Shown piece by piece: positions 20,601 through 21,087 of a stretch of 21,087 nt of DNA. The notes under the pieces are model-generated. The model ran no database searches. It was given only the letters and a program-made list of their open reading frames with translations, and was not told the DNA's origin. The stretch is taken from contig SFKP01000012.1 in the NCBI GenBank assembly GCA_004553715.1, forward strand, positions 1 through 21,087, written 5' to 3'. Source of the stretch: Clostridiales bacterium (GTDB lineage Bacteria > Bacillota > Clostridia > TANB77 > CAG-508). The position numbers were made by a program, and so were the translations under genes. Positions within the stretch are counted from its first letter, which is position 1. Each line of letters starts with the position of its first letter.

Positions 20601-21087
20601 ATGAAAACAAACAAAGGTATAACTCTTATAGCATTGTTAATATTAGTGGTTGTGACAATTAGAATCGCAACAAATGGAGGATTATTTGATTATGCAGGAA
20701 GGGCAGCAAGAGAAACAAAAGATGCGATTGCAGATGAAACAGACATAGCAAATGGAAAAATAACAATAGGAGGAGTAACATACAACTCAATTGATGAATA
20801 CGTAAACAGAAACAATGTTTCAAGACTAAAATATAAAGTAGAAGGCTCAAATATAATAGTATATTTGGTAGATTCGTATTATGATTATTTAGAAACTAAT
20901 GAATTAGAAGATTCAAAAGAAAATTATTTGGCCTATACATCTTATATTACTAATAAAATAGCTGAAAAACCACTAAAAGAAAAAGAAAATTATATTGTAA
21001 AAGTTTGGAACAAACAGAAAGGGACAAGTTATAAAAACATAGGGGAATTAATCGCAACTGAATATGGAAGTCAAGAAGCTTTTATAG
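20601..21087 (+). CDS. Prepilin-like (type IV pilin N-terminus) surface protein, partial
   Basis: The open frame runs off the window after 162 codons. It starts MKTNKGITLIALLILVVVTI, where KGITLIAL is the G-[F/I]-TL-I type prepilin peptidase site and hydrophobic helix, cleaved after Gly6. An Arg at residue 21 and the missing second half of the usual hydrophobic stretch make the helix shorter than in standard pilins. IATNGGLFDYAGRAARETKDAI is the conserved helical continuation (NGG-x-x-x-x-A-x-x-A-x-x-T) seen in many clostridial pseudopilin-like proteins. TYNSIDEYVNR and a beta-rich region follow. GGGAGGAG lies upstream. The function beyond export and surface assembly cannot be told. Confidence 0.7.
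   Translation, partial: MKTNKGITLIALLILVVVTIRIATNGGLFDYAGRAARETKDAIADETDIANGKITIGGVTYNSIDEYVNRNNVSRLKYKVEGSNIIVYLVDSYYDYLETNELEDSKENYLAYTSYITNKIAEKPLKEKENYIVKVWNKQKGTSYKNIGELIATEYGSQEAFI

Overview
The window is strongly AT-rich. It carries clostridial-type Shine-Dalgarno sites, TTG/GTG/ATG starts, TGnTATAAT promoters and Firmicutes-specific genes (rbgA, mrnC, DUF1836, ECF sigma/anti-sigma pair, SipW-type secreted protein, KGITLIAL prepilin-like protein). I read it as the chromosome of an uncultured low-GC Clostridia lineage. The species cannot be fixed from the sequence.

Layout. 1-228: a divergent control region whose left-hand gene lies outside the window. 229-7888: a translation and RNA operon, rimP-nusA-ylxR-infB-rbfA-nrnA-truB plus a small membrane protein; ylxQ (normally before infB) and ribF (normally after truB) are absent. 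7988-9639: an eroded accessory segment with an unknown minus-strand gene, a 5'-truncated membrane-anchored protein and a SipW-type secreted protein. 9644-10546: an AlkD-like repair gene and a gene remnant. 10659-11954: an ECF sigma factor with its membrane zinc-finger anti-sigma factor. 12067-14642: a detached copy of the 5' end of rbgA, a DinD-like gene, the last codons of a large serine recombinase, a histidine phosphatase, then rbgA itself. 14682-15177: mrnC and tRNA-Glu(CTC). 15212-17099: an acyl-CoA ligase on the minus strand with a palindromic operator at its start site. 17100-20525: a DUF1836 regulator, pyrH-frr-plsX-acpP and a terminator. 20540-end: a prepilin-like gene cut by the window edge, behind a promoter flanked by an inverted repeat.

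Main observation. Two conserved ribosome/RNA genes, ylxR and rbgA, are each broken by a +1 shift, and both shifts fall exactly on an in-frame CGG codon (1922 and 13781). In both, skipping the C restores the conserved protein with glycine next (CGGC, CGGG). Reading all intact genes by eye, I found no other in-frame CGG, although CGA, CGC and CGT are used about 20 times. This suggests that CGG is an undecoded (hungry) codon or that CGGN is read as a four-base codon, with +1 frameshifting used in genes of ribosome and RNA biology. Assembly error or gene decay remain alternatives.

Second observation. The rbgA 5' fragment, the recombinase tail and a shared 10-bp sequence look like the scar of an integrative element that entered rbgA.
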